NCBI RefSeq assembly: GCF_900185015.1
Contig: NZ_FXYD01000006.1
Span: 104,009 to 168,008 of the forward strand
Source of the DNA: Octadecabacter ascidiaceicola
GTDB lineage: Bacteria > Pseudomonadota > Alphaproteobacteria > Rhodobacterales > Rhodobacteraceae
Reading direction: 5' to 3'
Length of the DNA: 64,000 nt
Positions within the stretch are counted from its first letter, which is position 1. Every line of letters begins with the position of its first letter. Positions 34,673 through 44,475 of the stretch are shown here, one piece after another. Both the position numbers and the translations under genes were made by a program. Below the pieces are notes generated by a model. That model worked only from the letters and a program-made list of their open reading frames with translations, was not told the DNA's origin and did not search any database.

Positions 34673-34841
34673 CTTTTCCCCCCGCATGAACGATCTCGAA
34701 TCGATCTTTCACAATTACCCTATCGCGAATTTTGATCTTTGCTACCACTTTAATACCAAAAGTAACTACCTGCAAAAATACACGCTAAAACATACTATTA
34801 GGAGTATTTCGAGCTAGGTAGGCGGTAAAAATAGTTTCCAT

Positions 34842-34862
34842 TGGTATTTCTTTTTGATACCA
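34842..34862. promoter_or_regulatory. GntR/NagR-type operator between divergent amino-sugar operons
   Basis: TGGTAT (34842-34847) and ATACCA (34857-34862) form a perfect inverted repeat with a 9-bp AT-rich spacer, 28 bp before the GntR gene. Further TACC and GGTA half-sites occur at 34743-34770 and 34817-34826, giving a cluster in the 218-bp divergent promoter. NagR/YvoA-family repressors bind TGGT...ACCA sites of this kind. The promoter itself is AT-rich, without a clear consensus. Confidence 0.55.
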
Positions 34863-34890
34863 CCGCCCAACAGCAGCGACGGATGGCGGG

Positions 34891-35646
34891 ATGGCGGACT
34901 TCTTGATCGAATTTGACCAAGGCACTTGGTATCAACAAGGCCGCGGGCCGCGTTACAAGCAGCTTTGCCGTCATATCAGCGGGTTGGTTGCGTCAGGCTC
35001 GCTGCTTACTGATGATCAACTGCCATCTGAACGCGACATTGCTGAAATCGCAAAAATTAGCCGTGTCACAGTGCGCAAAGCCATCGCCGATCTGGTGGCG
35101 GACGGGCTAATCGAGCAGCGTCAAGGCGCTGGATCCTTTGTGCGCGGTGGCGGTGAACGGTTCGAGCAATCGCTCTCATCTCTTGTGTCATTCACGGAAA
35201 ACCTGCAAGCGCGCGGCATTGTTTCGACCAGTGAAGTGTTGTTGACGGGCGTCTTCCGCCCGACGCCGACAGAGGCCACGGTATTGGGTCTTTCTTCCCA
35301 TCATCAAGTTGCGCGGGTTCACCGCTTACGGCGTGGTGATGGCGTTCCCATGGCATTGGAGCATTCGACTTTACCTGAGGATATACTCCCCCGCCCCGAC
35401 AAGATCGGGCTTTCGTTATATGAATTACTGCGCGCCCGCAGCAATGCGCCAGTCCGCGCGATCCAGCGCGTTACAGCCGTAAACGCGCCGGCGCCCGTGG
35501 CTAAACACCTCGACCTGACGGAAGGCGCGGCCGTTCTTCAGATAGAACGCACAGCCTTTCTCGCGTCGGGGCGGCCGATTGAATTCACCAGTGGGTTTTA
35601 TCGCTCGGATGCCTACGACTTCGTTTCTGAACTACGATTGGATTGA
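34891..35646 (+). CDS. GntR-family (HutC/NagR subfamily) regulator
   Basis: A 251-residue regulator. The N-terminal winged helix (about 20-85; LPSERDIAEIAKISRVTVRKAIADLVADGLIEQRQGAGSFV) is followed by a UTRA effector domain (about 95-245; ARVHRLRRGDGVPMALEHSTLP). This is the layout of NagR/YvoA, repressors of N-acetylglucosamine genes that respond to phosphorylated amino sugars. It stands between the leftward importer operon and the rightward hexosaminidase, and most probably controls both through the adjacent palindrome. Confidence 0.92.
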   Translation: MADFLIEFDQGTWYQQGRGPRYKQLCRHISGLVASGSLLTDDQLPSERDIAEIAKISRVTVRKAIADLVADGLIEQRQGAGSFVRGGGERFEQSLSSLVSFTENLQARGIVSTSEVLLTGVFRPTPTEATVLGLSSHHQVARVHRLRRGDGVPMALEHSTLPEDILPRPDKIGLSLYELLRARSNAPVRAIQRVTAVNAPAPVAKHLDLTEGAAVLQIERTAFLASGRPIEFTSGFYRSDAYDFVSELRLD

Positions 35647-35647
35647 T

Positions 35648-37423
35648 ATGCAGTATGATTGTCGCATCGCGGGCGAGCTCTTGATTTGCACCATTACCCC
35701 GGATCGCGCGCTGGACGAGGCGGTGTTTTGTTTCTCCGGCATGTCACCACTGCATCCCGTGGAAGTCGGCACGCTGAGTCGCGCATTAGGCAGCTACACA
35801 GAAATTGCGTTGCCCAACCTATCCGCGGATACGCCTCATAAGATCGCGATTAAGTATGCAGGCGGCTTTCTTCCGGCAAACCGCGCTTGGATGCCCCTTG
35901 GACCCTATTTGCGTGTTGGCGATAATGTGATCGCTCTGCCCGCTACAGAATTAGGTCGTCATGTGCCGGAGCGTGGCGATGTACCGGATCACGACCTGTT
36001 GCCAATCGTCCCTCAACCCCAAAATTGGAAAGCAACCGGCGAAACGGTTGCAGTTGATGGCTTTGTTGTTTCGGGCGATGCTCTCAACGCGGTCGCTGCA
36101 TTGGCCGACCGGCAAGGGTTAGCATTTCGCGGTGCGCATCCGGTCGCAATATTGAATGAGGATCTACCCGTAGACGCATACCGGCTCGTGATCGACAATG
36201 ATGGTGTGACGATCGCTGCATCCTCCTTTGGGGGGCAATTCTACGCGGGTGTCACGCTGCTTACTCTGTTGCGGGAAGGGCCGCTCCCGTGTGGTGAGAT
36301 CTACGACGCACCAAGGTTCTCATGGCGTGGCCAGCATCTTGATACGGCGCGGCACTACTATCAGCCTGAATCAATACGGGCCTTGCTCGATGTAATGGCG
36401 ATGCTGAAACTGAACCGGTTTCATTGGCACTTTGCCGATGACGAGGCATTCAGGATCGAACTTGAGAGCCTCCCAGAGCTTTCACAGAAACTGAAGTTGC
36501 GTGGTGAAGGCCAACTTTTGCCAGCGATCTTTGCAGGCGCACCTGTACAAGGGGGGGCTTATTCACAAGAGACCGTACGTGCCATTATCGCGCATGCTAA
36601 AGCGCTGAATATCGAGGTACTGCCCGAGATCGAAGCACCGGCGCACGCCTTGGGTCTTACTGAAGTCTACCCTGATACCCGCGACCCGGATGATAATGGT
36701 CTAGAAACATCTGTCCAAGGATACCAAAGGAATGCCTTGAACCCGGCAATGCCGAAAACTTGGGAGGTTCTCGAGGCCATCGTTGATGAAATTGGTGCAC
36801 TGTTTCCCTTCGGGCATTTGCATCTTGGATGTGATGAGCTGCCAGAGAATACATGGAAGGGTAGCCCACGGGCCCGCGCACTCATGGCTGAACACGAGTT
36901 AAAGACGACACAAGATTTGCAGGGCTGGACCATCGCCAGACTTGCCAGCTACGCAGCCAGTAAGGGATATCGACCCGCAGCATGGGAGGAAGCCGCACAA
37001 GGGCGCAATGGGGGAATTGGAAACAACGCGATCCTGTTCAGTTGGACTGGGCAAGGCCCAGGCCTTGAGGCTGCGCGAGCAGGATATGATGTGGTGATGA
37101 CACCTGCGCAAAATCTATACTTCGATATGGCCCACACCGACGCGCTTGATGATTGGGGGGCAAACTGGGCTGCTTTTGTTGATCTACCCGATACGATTTC
37201 GTGGGACCCAGTTCCGGATCCGGTATTATCTGACCGGATTATTGGCGTCCAAGGCGCCTTTTGGTCCGAGTTCACCACGCAAGATTCCCAGATGTGGCCA
37301 ATGTTGATGCCACGAATGTTGGGCCTTGCAATGATGGCTTGGCAAGTAGATCGGCCGAAACCAGAAACTCTGAATATTCTCGTGCCACATTACAACCTGA
37401 ATGATGCAGGACGCTTTGTCTGA
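35648..37423 (+). CDS. Beta-N-acetylhexosaminidase, GH20
   Basis: A 591-residue GH20 enzyme from ATG 35648, 1 bp after the regulator's stop. The catalytic barrel begins near FSWRGQHLDTARHYYQPESIRALLDVMAMLKLNRFHWHFADDEAFRIE, and the catalytic Asp-Glu pair lies in HLGCDELPE. An N-terminal beta domain precedes it (FGGQFYAGVTLLTLL). No signal peptide is visible, so it is likely cytoplasmic and cleaves imported chitobiose or other GlcNAc/GalNAc oligosaccharides. A longer frame from 35579 overlaps the regulator and was rejected. Confidence 0.92.
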   Translation: MQYDCRIAGELLICTITPDRALDEAVFCFSGMSPLHPVEVGTLSRALGSYTEIALPNLSADTPHKIAIKYAGGFLPANRAWMPLGPYLRVGDNVIALPATELGRHVPERGDVPDHDLLPIVPQPQNWKATGETVAVDGFVVSGDALNAVAALADRQGLAFRGAHPVAILNEDLPVDAYRLVIDNDGVTIAASSFGGQFYAGVTLLTLLREGPLPCGEIYDAPRFSWRGQHLDTARHYYQPESIRALLDVMAMLKLNRFHWHFADDEAFRIELESLPELSQKLKLRGEGQLLPAIFAGAPVQGGAYSQETVRAIIAHAKALNIEVLPEIEAPAHALGLTEVYPDTRDPDDNGLETSVQGYQRNALNPAMPKTWEVLEAIVDEIGALFPFGHLHLGCDELPENTWKGSPRARALMAEHELKTTQDLQGWTIARLASYAASKGYRPAAWEEAAQGRNGGIGNNAILFSWTGQGPGLEAARAGYDVVMTPAQNLYFDMAHTDALDDWGANWAAFVDLPDTISWDPVPDPVLSDRIIGVQGAFWSEFTTQDSQMWPMLMPRMLGLAMMAWQVDRPKPETLNILVPHYNLNDAGRFV

Positions 37424-37835
37424 GCGCCCATCTGTCAGCCACGCATGAGCGCCCAAGCTGCCGCGGGTCAAAATTATAATTGAAGGCCCAAGACCTTGTA
37501 ATTGTGTTACTTTACTTTCAATCTGGCCCGGTGTCTGAAAGATCCAGTTCAAGTCCTCGTCGGAGACTCTGGCAATGTCGGCCAGCCGCAGTAGCTGTTC
37601 GATGCGGTCGTGAAATTTGTTTTCATCGTTGATGAGGTTCGGACGGATGTTGGGGGCAACCATCACGACTCAAGCGCTCTAGTGGTCTTCGCCCTCTGGT
37701 TCACAGGCAAGGCAGATGCCGCCAAAATAAAGCGCGTTGACGCCTTCAGTCGTTGTAGAAATGCTAGCCGTCAGGGCCCTGAATTGTTACGTCCGGGATG
37801 ATATCGATAAGGGCTTCTCCGCAACCTAGGATCAT
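37424..37835 (-). pseudogene. Degraded fructokinase (PfkB family, mtlZ-like) remnant
   Basis: Starting at ATG 37835 the leftward frame reads MILGCGEALIDIIPDVTIQG, the conserved opening of fructokinases, then hits a TAG. In another frame, GVNALYFGGICLACEPEGEDH follows, and after a further stop and shift MVAPNIRPNLINDENKF...ADIARVSDEDLNW continues to about 37408. These three blocks match the N-terminal, residue ~115 and residue ~150 parts of PfkB fructokinase, so roughly 300 bp are deleted inside and the C-terminal third is gone. The remnant abuts the end of the hexosaminidase gene and sits just after mtlK, where Rhodobacter carries mtlZ. Confidence 0.8.
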
Positions 37836-37901
37836 GGCGTTTCCTTACTGACTGGATAAGGATGCACTGGGCTTCACCCAAAACTGAATTTGAGGAGCGC
37901 C

Positions 37902-39398
37902 CTAGGCGTCAAGATAGGAAGACAACGCGGCTTCTAACCCGTTATCCCAGATCAAACCAAGCCAGTGGGCGAAGCTGTCTGCAAATCGGGGGGCATCCAC
38001 AAGATCCCCGTAGATCTGGCGCATCTCAAGCCAAGCGCTAGGGTCCTTCCGGGCGGCCTTGGCGCTTTCGTTCAAAACAGTCCAAAACGGATCGTTGGGC
38101 TCTATCGTGCTGCCGTCTTCGCGCGTGCCTTCGCACATGCGCGCCCATGCAGCCTCGACCAGAGCAAGCCCAGCGATGGGCGTGCCATTGGCCAAACCTT
38201 CGCGGATCGACGGTAGGATGAATCCGGGATGGCGGGATGACCCGTCAAAGGCTACGCGGCGTGCGGTGTCAACGATCTTCGGGTTTGAGAACCTAGCATG
38301 GATCAGTGAAACATAATCTTTCGGCGTCATCCCTGAAACGGGCTGAACCAATGGGGCGATCTCTTCTGTCGCGACTTTGGTGAACAGGCGGCCGATTAGA
38401 TCATGCGACATGCAGTCTGCAATCGTACCGACGGACAACACCTCAGCTGGCACCGAAACCACCTGGTGCCCACCGTTCAGGATGCGGATTTTCATCGCTT
38501 CGTAGCTATGCACATCATTGGTGAATGTTGCGCCCACTTTGTCCCAATCGGGTCGACCGGCACAGAAGTCATCTTTGATGATCCATTGGCGGAAGTTTTC
38601 ATGTGTCACTGGGACGTTATCTTCAATTCCCAATTCGCGTACCAAGGCCAGTTCGTTTGGCCCCGTTGCAGGAACGATGCTGTCAACCATAGCGTTCGGA
38701 AAAGAACAGTTGCTATCAATCCAGTCTGCCAGCTCAGGGTCGGATAATCGCGCCAAGGATACAACGGTCTGGCGCAACACGTCCCCATTGCCCAGTAAAT
38801 TGTCGCAACACTGGCACGTGAAGGGTCCGGTTTCGTCCGCGCGACGAAGACGGAGCGCTTCGACGATTGCGCCAAAAGCGGTGCGGGGCGTGCTCGGGTT
38901 CTGACTGTCGTAAACGATGTCAGGGTGCGTTTGGTCAAATCCTTTTGTGGCAGGGTCGATGAAGTACCCGCCTTCCGTCACGGTCATCGCGACAATCCGG
39001 ATGTCCGGCTGGGCCATGCGCTCGATAAGGGGGCCGTTGCCCTTCTCGATTGGCAGGTAGTCGATCATTGAGCCGATAACTTCTGCAGTGCTCGAGGATG
39101 GGTCCAGCTCGATCAGAGTTGTCAGGCAATCCTGAGCGAGAAATTTTTCCCGCATGATGGTATCATATGGGCGTACACCGGCCCCGATAATCGCCCAGTC
39201 CAGCGCGAGACCCTGTTGCATCAGGCGGTGCAGATACCATGCCTGATGGGCGCGGTGAAAATTCCCAAGGCCGATATGAACAATCCCGGGCTTCAGCTGC
39301 GTGCGGTCGTATTGCGGGCGCAACACGCCCTCAGGGAGCCTATCAAGGGTCGAGTTGCTCAGTTTCATGAGATCGGTTTCCTGCAGTAACTCTTCCAT
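37902..39398 (-). CDS. mtlK: Mannitol 2-dehydrogenase
   Basis: A 498-residue long-chain polyol dehydrogenase. GIVHIGLGNFHRAHQAWYLHRLMQQG forms the NAD-binding start, and KIRILNGGHQVVSVPAEVLSVGTIADCM holds the catalytic Lys/Asn/His segment of the mannitol dehydrogenase family. It oxidises D-mannitol to D-fructose. The ATG at 39398 overlaps the smoS TGA (TGATG); an in-frame ATG at 39368 is an alternative. The fructokinase that should use its product is a pseudogene next door. Confidence 0.94.
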   Translation of the reverse strand: MEELLQETDLMKLSNSTLDRLPEGVLRPQYDRTQLKPGIVHIGLGNFHRAHQAWYLHRLMQQGLALDWAIIGAGVRPYDTIMREKFLAQDCLTTLIELDPSSSTAEVIGSMIDYLPIEKGNGPLIERMAQPDIRIVAMTVTEGGYFIDPATKGFDQTHPDIVYDSQNPSTPRTAFGAIVEALRLRRADETGPFTCQCCDNLLGNGDVLRQTVVSLARLSDPELADWIDSNCSFPNAMVDSIVPATGPNELALVRELGIEDNVPVTHENFRQWIIKDDFCAGRPDWDKVGATFTNDVHSYEAMKIRILNGGHQVVSVPAEVLSVGTIADCMSHDLIGRLFTKVATEEIAPLVQPVSGMTPKDYVSLIHARFSNPKIVDTARRVAFDGSSRHPGFILPSIREGLANGTPIAGLALVEAAWARMCEGTREDGSTIEPNDPFWTVLNESAKAARKDPSAWLEMRQIYGDLVDAPRFADSFAHWLGLIWDNGLEAALSSYLDA

Positions 39399-40171
39399 CA
39401 ACTCATCCAGTTCCCGCCATCGACATTGTACGTTTGCGCGACGATGTAGTCGGCCTCTTCAGAGGCGAGGAACACTGCCATCCCAGTTAGGTCTTCGGCC
39501 CGTGCCATTCGTCCAAATGGAACGCTAGCGCCAACTTCCTTCTTCTTCTGTCCAGCGGCCTTGCCCTCGTATTTGGCAAAGAAGGCGTCGACGCCGTCCC
39601 AGTGATCTCCGTCCACGACCCCGGGGGCAATTGCGTTCACGTTGATCCCGTGTTGGATGAGGTTCAGACCTGCAGATTGGGTCAGACTGATCACCGCAGC
39701 CTTGCTCGCGCAATAGACCGCAACAAGGGGTTCTCCACGGCGTCCAGCTTGACTGGCCATGTTGATGATTTTGCCTTTGATGCCACGTTTGATCATGTGG
39801 CGCGCGACGGCCTGAAGAGTGAATAAGGGCCCGGCGAGGTTGACGTCAAACGCCCGCGTGTAGTCCTCACGTGTGATTTCAACAATCGGGGCGGCAGTGA
39901 ACACCGCAGCGTTATTGATCAGAATATCAATCTGGCCAAGCTGTTGGACGGCCGACTCGAGTGCCGCGTCGATGCTGGCCTGGTCGGTGACATCCAGTTC
40001 GATGGCAACGGCCGCCTGACCCATCTCGGCCGCCGCTTGACGAGCGCGATCAATATTGATGTCAGCAATAGCAACCCGCGCGCCTTCGGCCACATAGGCC
40101 TTGGCGAACGCCAGTCCGATCCCCCGGGCGGCCCCTGTAATCAGCGCGGATTTACCGTCCAAGCGTTTCAT
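39398..40171 (-). CDS. smoS: Sorbitol dehydrogenase (SDR family)
   Basis: A 257-residue short-chain dehydrogenase. [16 protein letters not shown] (about 10-25) is the cofactor loop, [10 protein letters not shown] the central strand, and the catalytic Ser-Tyr-Lys is seen as [23 protein letters not shown]. It matches SmoS of Rhodobacter, which oxidises D-sorbitol to D-fructose and galactitol to tagatose. ATG 40171 overlaps the smoK stop, and the TGA overlaps mtlK. Confidence 0.93.
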   Translation of the reverse strand: MKRLDGKSALITGAARGIGLAFAKAYVAEGARVAIADINIDRARQAAAEMGQAAVAIELDVTDQASIDAALESAVQQLGQIDILINNAAVFTAAPIVEITREDYTRAFDVNLAGPLFTLQAVARHMIKRGIKGKIINMASQAGRRGEPLVAVYCASKAAVISLTQSAGLNLIQHGINVNAIAPGVVDGDHWDGVDAFFAKYEGKAAGQKKKEVGASVPFGRMARAEDLTGMAVFLASEEADYIVAQTYNVDGGNWMS

Positions 40172-41172
40172 TCGATCCGTAATCCTTGCGCGTCGAATTT
40201 ATGGATCTGGTCGGCCTGTGGTGTCAGGAAAATCTTATCTCCATGCTTCACTGCGATATCGCCGGTGATGCGCACGGTAAGCATATCGGCAAGACCGGTG
40301 TCATGGATGTGGATAAACGTGTCAGACCCCAAGTGTTCAGCGACGCCAACGCGCCCTTCCCACATGCCATCCGTCGTATTGACGTCAGTATGTTCTGGGC
40401 GAATGCCGATCGTGTGGGCACCGTGCTTAGCCGCCTCTGGCCCCGAAAACAGGTTCATCTTCGGAGAGCCGATAAAGCCCGCAACAAAGACGTTCTGCGG
40501 CTTGTGATACAGGTCAAGCGGCGAACCGACCTGCTCAATCACACCAGCTTGAAGCACAACAATCTTGTCGGCCATGGTCATCGCTTCGACTTGATCGTGA
40601 GTTACATAGATCATGGTCGTTTTCATGCGCGCGTGCATTTCGCTGATTTCAAGACGCATGCCGACACGCAAAGCGGCATCAAGGTTCGACAACGGCTCGT
40701 CAAACAAGAAGGCTGACGGATCACGCACAATGGCGCGACCGATGGCAACCCTTTGGCGTTGGCCGCCGGACAGTTGTCCAGGCTTGCGATCCAAATAGTC
40801 GGTCAAGTTCAGTGACTGTGACGCTGTTTCCACTCGTTTGTCGATCTCAGCCTGACCCATCTTCTCCATACGAAGCGGAAAGCCTATATTCTTGCGCACA
40901 GTCATATGCGGGTAAAGCGCATAGGACTGGAACACCATCGCCAGACCCCGCTTAGAAGGCGGCACCTCGGTGACGTCTTCGCCATCAATCGCGATGGCCC
41001 CCGAAGTCAGATCCTCAAGCCCTGCGATCATTCGCAGAAGTGTGGATTTACCGCAGCCTGACGGGCCAACAAAGACCGCAAACTCTCCGTCTTCGATAGT
41101 CAGGTCTAGTGGTGGAATAACCTCCACGTCGCCAAAGCACTTTGACACTTGATCTAGTACAATACGTCCCAT
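40168..41172 (-). CDS. smoK: Polyol ABC importer ATP-binding protein
   Basis: A 334-residue ATPase. [51 protein letters not shown] and [17 protein letters not shown] give complete Walker A, Q, signature, Walker B and H motifs, followed by a short TOBE domain (TIGIRPEH). It powers SmoFG. It ends inside the smoS start (ATGA) and begins 9 bp after smoG. Confidence 0.93.
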   Translation of the reverse strand: MGRIVLDQVSKCFGDVEVIPPLDLTIEDGEFAVFVGPSGCGKSTLLRMIAGLEDLTSGAIAIDGEDVTEVPPSKRGLAMVFQSYALYPHMTVRKNIGFPLRMEKMGQAEIDKRVETASQSLNLTDYLDRKPGQLSGGQRQRVAIGRAIVRDPSAFLFDEPLSNLDAALRVGMRLEISEMHARMKTTMIYVTHDQVEAMTMADKIVVLQAGVIEQVGSPLDLYHKPQNVFVAGFIGSPKMNLFSGPEAAKHGAHTIGIRPEHTDVNTTDGMWEGRVGVAEHLGSDTFIHIHDTGLADMLTVRITGDIAVKHGDKIFLTPQADQIHKFDAQGLRIE

Positions 41173-41181
41173 GGTCTTTCC

Positions 41182-42015
41182 TTATTTCACTGCGCCGAAG
41201 GTCAAGCCTTGGACAAGTTGTTTTTGACAGAACCACCCAAGCACAACGATGGGCCCGACGGCTGCGGTTGAGACAGCGGAAAGACGTCCAAAGAACAGAC
41301 CTTCCGGGGCTCGGTTACCTTCGATTAGTTTGGAAAGCGTCGCCGCGTCGACCGTTGTAAGTCGTACCGTCCAATAGGCTTCGTTCCAGCAAAAGATGAA
41401 GATTAGAAGCGCTGTTGAGGCGATGCCACCCCATGCCAGCGGTATCAGGATTTCCTTGATCTCACCCCATGTGTTGACGCCGTCCATCTTGCCGGCTTCG
41501 ATGATATCCTTGGGGATTTCCTTAAAGTAGGTGAATAGCATCCAGATCGCGATGGGAAGGTTGATCAGGCTCAGCACGGCGATGACCAAGATGTGGGTGT
41601 CATACAGCCCGATGCCTTTCGCAAGGAAGATCATCGGGTACAGCACCGCCGCCGCCGGAAGCATCTTGGTCGACAACATCCACATCAAAACGTCTTTTGT
41701 GCGTCTCGTGGGGTTGAACGCCATCGCATAGGCCGCTGGGATACTGACGAACAGGGTAAACACTGTTGCGCTTACAGCGGTGATGACCGAATTGCGAGCG
41801 AACCGCCAATAGTCGTAGTTCTGTGTCATGTTGAGATAGTTCTCGAGCGTCGGCGTGAAGAAGATCAGGTGCTCCGGCTTTACCGCGTCGGCATCTGTTT
41901 TGAAGCTTGTCAGGATCATCCAGAAGATTGGAAAGAAGAAAAGCAGCCCAACACCCCAGGCCAATATTGGCCGCCCGTAGGTGCTGAATTTCGAGGATTG
42001 TGCAACGATTGCCAT
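41182..42015 (-). CDS. smoG: Polyol ABC importer permease
   Basis: A 277-residue MalG-type permease with six predicted spans; the EAA-like loop is IIEAGKMDGVNTWGEIKEILIPLAWGGIA (about 184-212). It pairs with SmoF, 12 bp upstream, to form the sorbitol/mannitol channel. Gene order smoE-F-G-K-smoS-mtlK is that described for Rhodobacter. Confidence 0.93.
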   Translation of the reverse strand: MAIVAQSSKFSTYGRPILAWGVGLLFFFPIFWMILTSFKTDADAVKPEHLIFFTPTLENYLNMTQNYDYWRFARNSVITAVSATVFTLFVSIPAAYAMAFNPTRRTKDVLMWMLSTKMLPAAAVLYPMIFLAKGIGLYDTHILVIAVLSLINLPIAIWMLFTYFKEIPKDIIEAGKMDGVNTWGEIKEILIPLAWGGIASTALLIFIFCWNEAYWTVRLTTVDAATLSKLIEGNRAPEGLFFGRLSAVSTAAVGPIVVLGWFCQKQLVQGLTFGAVK

Positions 42016-42027
42016 GAGTTATCCTTC

Positions 42028-42966
42028 CTATTCCATCAATGTCTTGCCAACCGCGCGCAGCAAGAAGATCGCGACGATGTTGGCAAGGATGACTGCGAAA
42101 ATGCCCGTAGCACTGGCAGCGCCGATGTTGTTGTTGGCGAATTCACCGATTAGGTAAGGCAGGTTCTTGTTGCCGTTACCGCGACTAACGATTTCGATTT
42201 CCGCATAGAGCGACAGGTGAAAAATCGCTTGGATCATCACCACAATCGCAATCGGTCGGCCCAGATGCGGCAGGGTGAGGAAGCGGAACTGTGACCAGGT
42301 GCCAGCACCGTCCAGAACAGCCGCTTCTTTTTGCTGCTGATCCTCGGACTGAAGCGAGGTCATGAAAATCAGGACCGCAAAGGGTGTCCATTGCCATGTC
42401 ACCATCATGATCACGGCGATAGCTGATGTCTGCGTTGCGCGGAATGAGATCGGCTCGAACTCTGGCCAGAGTGAGAAGAAACTGCCCAAGACGGGTGCTT
42501 GTCTCAGTCCGTCTACAACATCATTTATTCCCGAAACTGCGATCCCTTGAAGGCCGAGGACAGGGTCGAGGATCATGTTGATCCAAAGCACCGCGTTGAC
42601 CGCTGGCATGACAAAGAAGGGTGAAATCAAAAGGACCCGAACAATACCTTGGCCCGGAAAGGCCTTGTTGATCAGCACCGCGATGAGGATGCCCAGAGTG
42701 ACCGTCAGGAACAAAATGCTACACACGATGAACAGGCTGTTCTGAATGGCGAGCAAGAAATCCTTAGAGTTCAGAACGAATTGATAGTTGCCAAAACCGC
42801 GCCAGTTGCTTGGGCTAGGTGTTGTCCATTCAGGGTGGCGAAGGTTGTTCAATACGTATCGAATGAACGAGAAATACAATGTCATCCCAAGTGGGACCAG
42901 CATCCAAACCAAGAGCAGCAGAACCGCTGGTGCTTGAAGGAGACGGGGAAGCTTTCTGTCTGGCAT
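42028..42966 (-). CDS. smoF: Polyol ABC importer permease
   Basis: A 312-residue MalF-type permease with about six predicted spans and the EAA loop QKEAAVLDGAGTWSQFRFLTLPHLGRPIAI (about 219-248). It is the first membrane subunit after the binding protein, separated from smoE by 158 bp that hold a strong hairpin. That arrangement should lower its expression relative to the binding protein. Confidence 0.93.
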   Translation of the reverse strand: MPDRKLPRLLQAPAVLLLLVWMLVPLGMTLYFSFIRYVLNNLRHPEWTTPSPSNWRGFGNYQFVLNSKDFLLAIQNSLFIVCSILFLTVTLGILIAVLINKAFPGQGIVRVLLISPFFVMPAVNAVLWINMILDPVLGLQGIAVSGINDVVDGLRQAPVLGSFFSLWPEFEPISFRATQTSAIAVIMMVTWQWTPFAVLIFMTSLQSEDQQQKEAAVLDGAGTWSQFRFLTLPHLGRPIAIVVMIQAIFHLSLYAEIEIVSRGNGNKNLPYLIGEFANNNIGAASATGIFAVILANIVAIFLLRAVGKTLME

Positions 42967-43087
42967 AATTCTGTCCTCCCGGCAAAACGGCTTTTGCGCT
43001 TTGCTCGTAATGGTGAAGCTACGAATTCAAGGTGTTGAGTGTCGCTGGGTTGAAACAACTAAACAAGCGAAAGAAAAATAGGGGAGT

Positions 43088-43116
43088 GGAAAGACCCGGC
43101 GGAACCGGGTCTTTCC
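43088..43116 (-). terminator. smoE-smoF intergenic hairpin
   Basis: GGAAAGACCCGG (43088-43099) and CCGGGTCTTTCC (43105-43116) form a perfect 12-bp stem with a 5-nt loop, starting 8 bp past the smoE stop. In the leftward transcript a T-rich tract (CTATTTTTCTTTC) begins about 10 nt after the stem. It is a plausible partial terminator or 3' stabiliser that favours the binding protein over the permeases. Confidence 0.7.
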
Positions 43117-43124
43117 GAAGGCTA

Positions 43125-44405
43125 TTAGTAGCCAGCTTCTGTCATGATCGCTTCAGCAGCAGCCTGAGCAGCGGCCAGAGCATCTTCTACAGACTTGGCA
43201 CCGGATAGTGCAGCGGCCATTTCCTGTGCAACAGCGGAACCAACCTCTGGGAACTCAGGGATCGCAGCGAACTGAACACCAACATATGGCTTCAGATCAG
43301 TTGCGCCAGGAGCAGCAGATTCGATGGCTGCCATTTCAGCGTCCGCGAATGCAGCAGCGGCCTGGAACTCAGGAATTGCGTATGTAGACGCACGCTGACC
43401 AGTTGGAACAGAACCCCAACCGAAGTCTGGGTGGTTGCCTACAGCCTGAACGTAGTCTTTGGACGTTGCCCACTCGATGAAGTCTGAAGCGGCTTCAGCG
43501 TTAGGGGAACCGGCAGGAATTGCCATGGCCCATGCCCACAGCCAGTTCGCACCAACCGGGTTACCAGCGTTTGGCGACTGCGCGTATGCAACACCGTCGA
43601 CTTCAAGGAAGGAGGCAGCGATTGTAGCATCGATCCACAGGCCACACTTGCCTTCGTTATAAAGAGCCAGGATCTCGTTGAAGGAGTTACCTTCGGATCC
43701 GGGAGGGCCATATGAACCCAGCAGCTCAACGTAGAAATTGATCGCAGCATTCCACTCAGTGGAGTCGAGCTGTGGACGGTAGTCTGCATCAAACCATGCG
43801 CCACCAAAGGAGTTCACTACAGTTGTGATGAACGCCATGTTGTCGCCCCAACCTGGCTTACCGCGCAAACATGCACCGTAAACGCCGTTGTCTGGGTCGT
43901 GCATCGCAGCAGCAGCCGCCATTACGTTGTCCCAGCTGTCGTTGTCAGCGATTGTTACACCAGCAGCATCCGTTAGGTCCTTGCGGTACATAACCATCGA
44001 GGACTCACCGTAGAACGGTGCTGCGTAAAGTGTGCCGTCGTGGGACAAACCTTCACGCATGGCTGGCAGAATGTCGTCCACGTCGTAGTCAGCGCCGAAC
44101 TCGAGTGGCTCAATCCAGCCTGCAGCACCCCAGATAGGAGCTTCCTGCATGCCGATGTTGATGATGTCGTACTGACCACCACCGGTTGCTGTGTCGGACG
44201 TAACCTGCTCGCGCAGAACGCCTTCTTCCAGCGACACCCAGTTCAGCTCGACACCGGTTTCAGCGGTGTAGGCTTCTGCAACTGTTTGCATGTTGATCAT
44301 GTGACCGTTGTTCACGATCGCGATTGTCAGGCTTTCTGCTGTCGCAGAAGAGCCTGCCATGAGGGCAATTGTGCTTGCCGCACAAAGTGCATTCTTAAAA
44401 GACAT
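43125..44405 (-). CDS. smoE: Polyol ABC importer periplasmic binding protein
   Basis: A 426-residue solute-binding protein with a signal peptide (about 1-23, AASTIALMAGSSATA) and a mature start ESLTIAIVNNGHMINMQTVAEAYTAETGVELNW. It resembles SmoE/MtlE of alphaproteobacterial sorbitol/mannitol importers (ISRRVATV-type signatures are absent; identity rests on length and operon). The alanine-rich C-terminus (AAAQAAAEAIMTEAGY) is normal for the family. The SD GGGAGGAA precedes ATG 44405. It is the first structural gene behind the LacI operator. Confidence 0.9.
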   Translation of the reverse strand: MSFKNALCAASTIALMAGSSATAESLTIAIVNNGHMINMQTVAEAYTAETGVELNWVSLEEGVLREQVTSDTATGGGQYDIINIGMQEAPIWGAAGWIEPLEFGADYDVDDILPAMREGLSHDGTLYAAPFYGESSMVMYRKDLTDAAGVTIADNDSWDNVMAAAAAMHDPDNGVYGACLRGKPGWGDNMAFITTVVNSFGGAWFDADYRPQLDSTEWNAAINFYVELLGSYGPPGSEGNSFNEILALYNEGKCGLWIDATIAASFLEVDGVAYAQSPNAGNPVGANWLWAWAMAIPAGSPNAEAASDFIEWATSKDYVQAVGNHPDFGWGSVPTGQRASTYAIPEFQAAAAFADAEMAAIESAAPGATDLKPYVGVQFAAIPEFPEVGSAVAQEMAAALSGAKSVEDALAAAQAAAEAIMTEAGY

Positions 44406-44475
44406 CCGGGTTCCTCCCTAGATTGGATGTTGTGGAACGACGGTAGCAATCCTCGTTGCTTCGCGTCAATCATAA

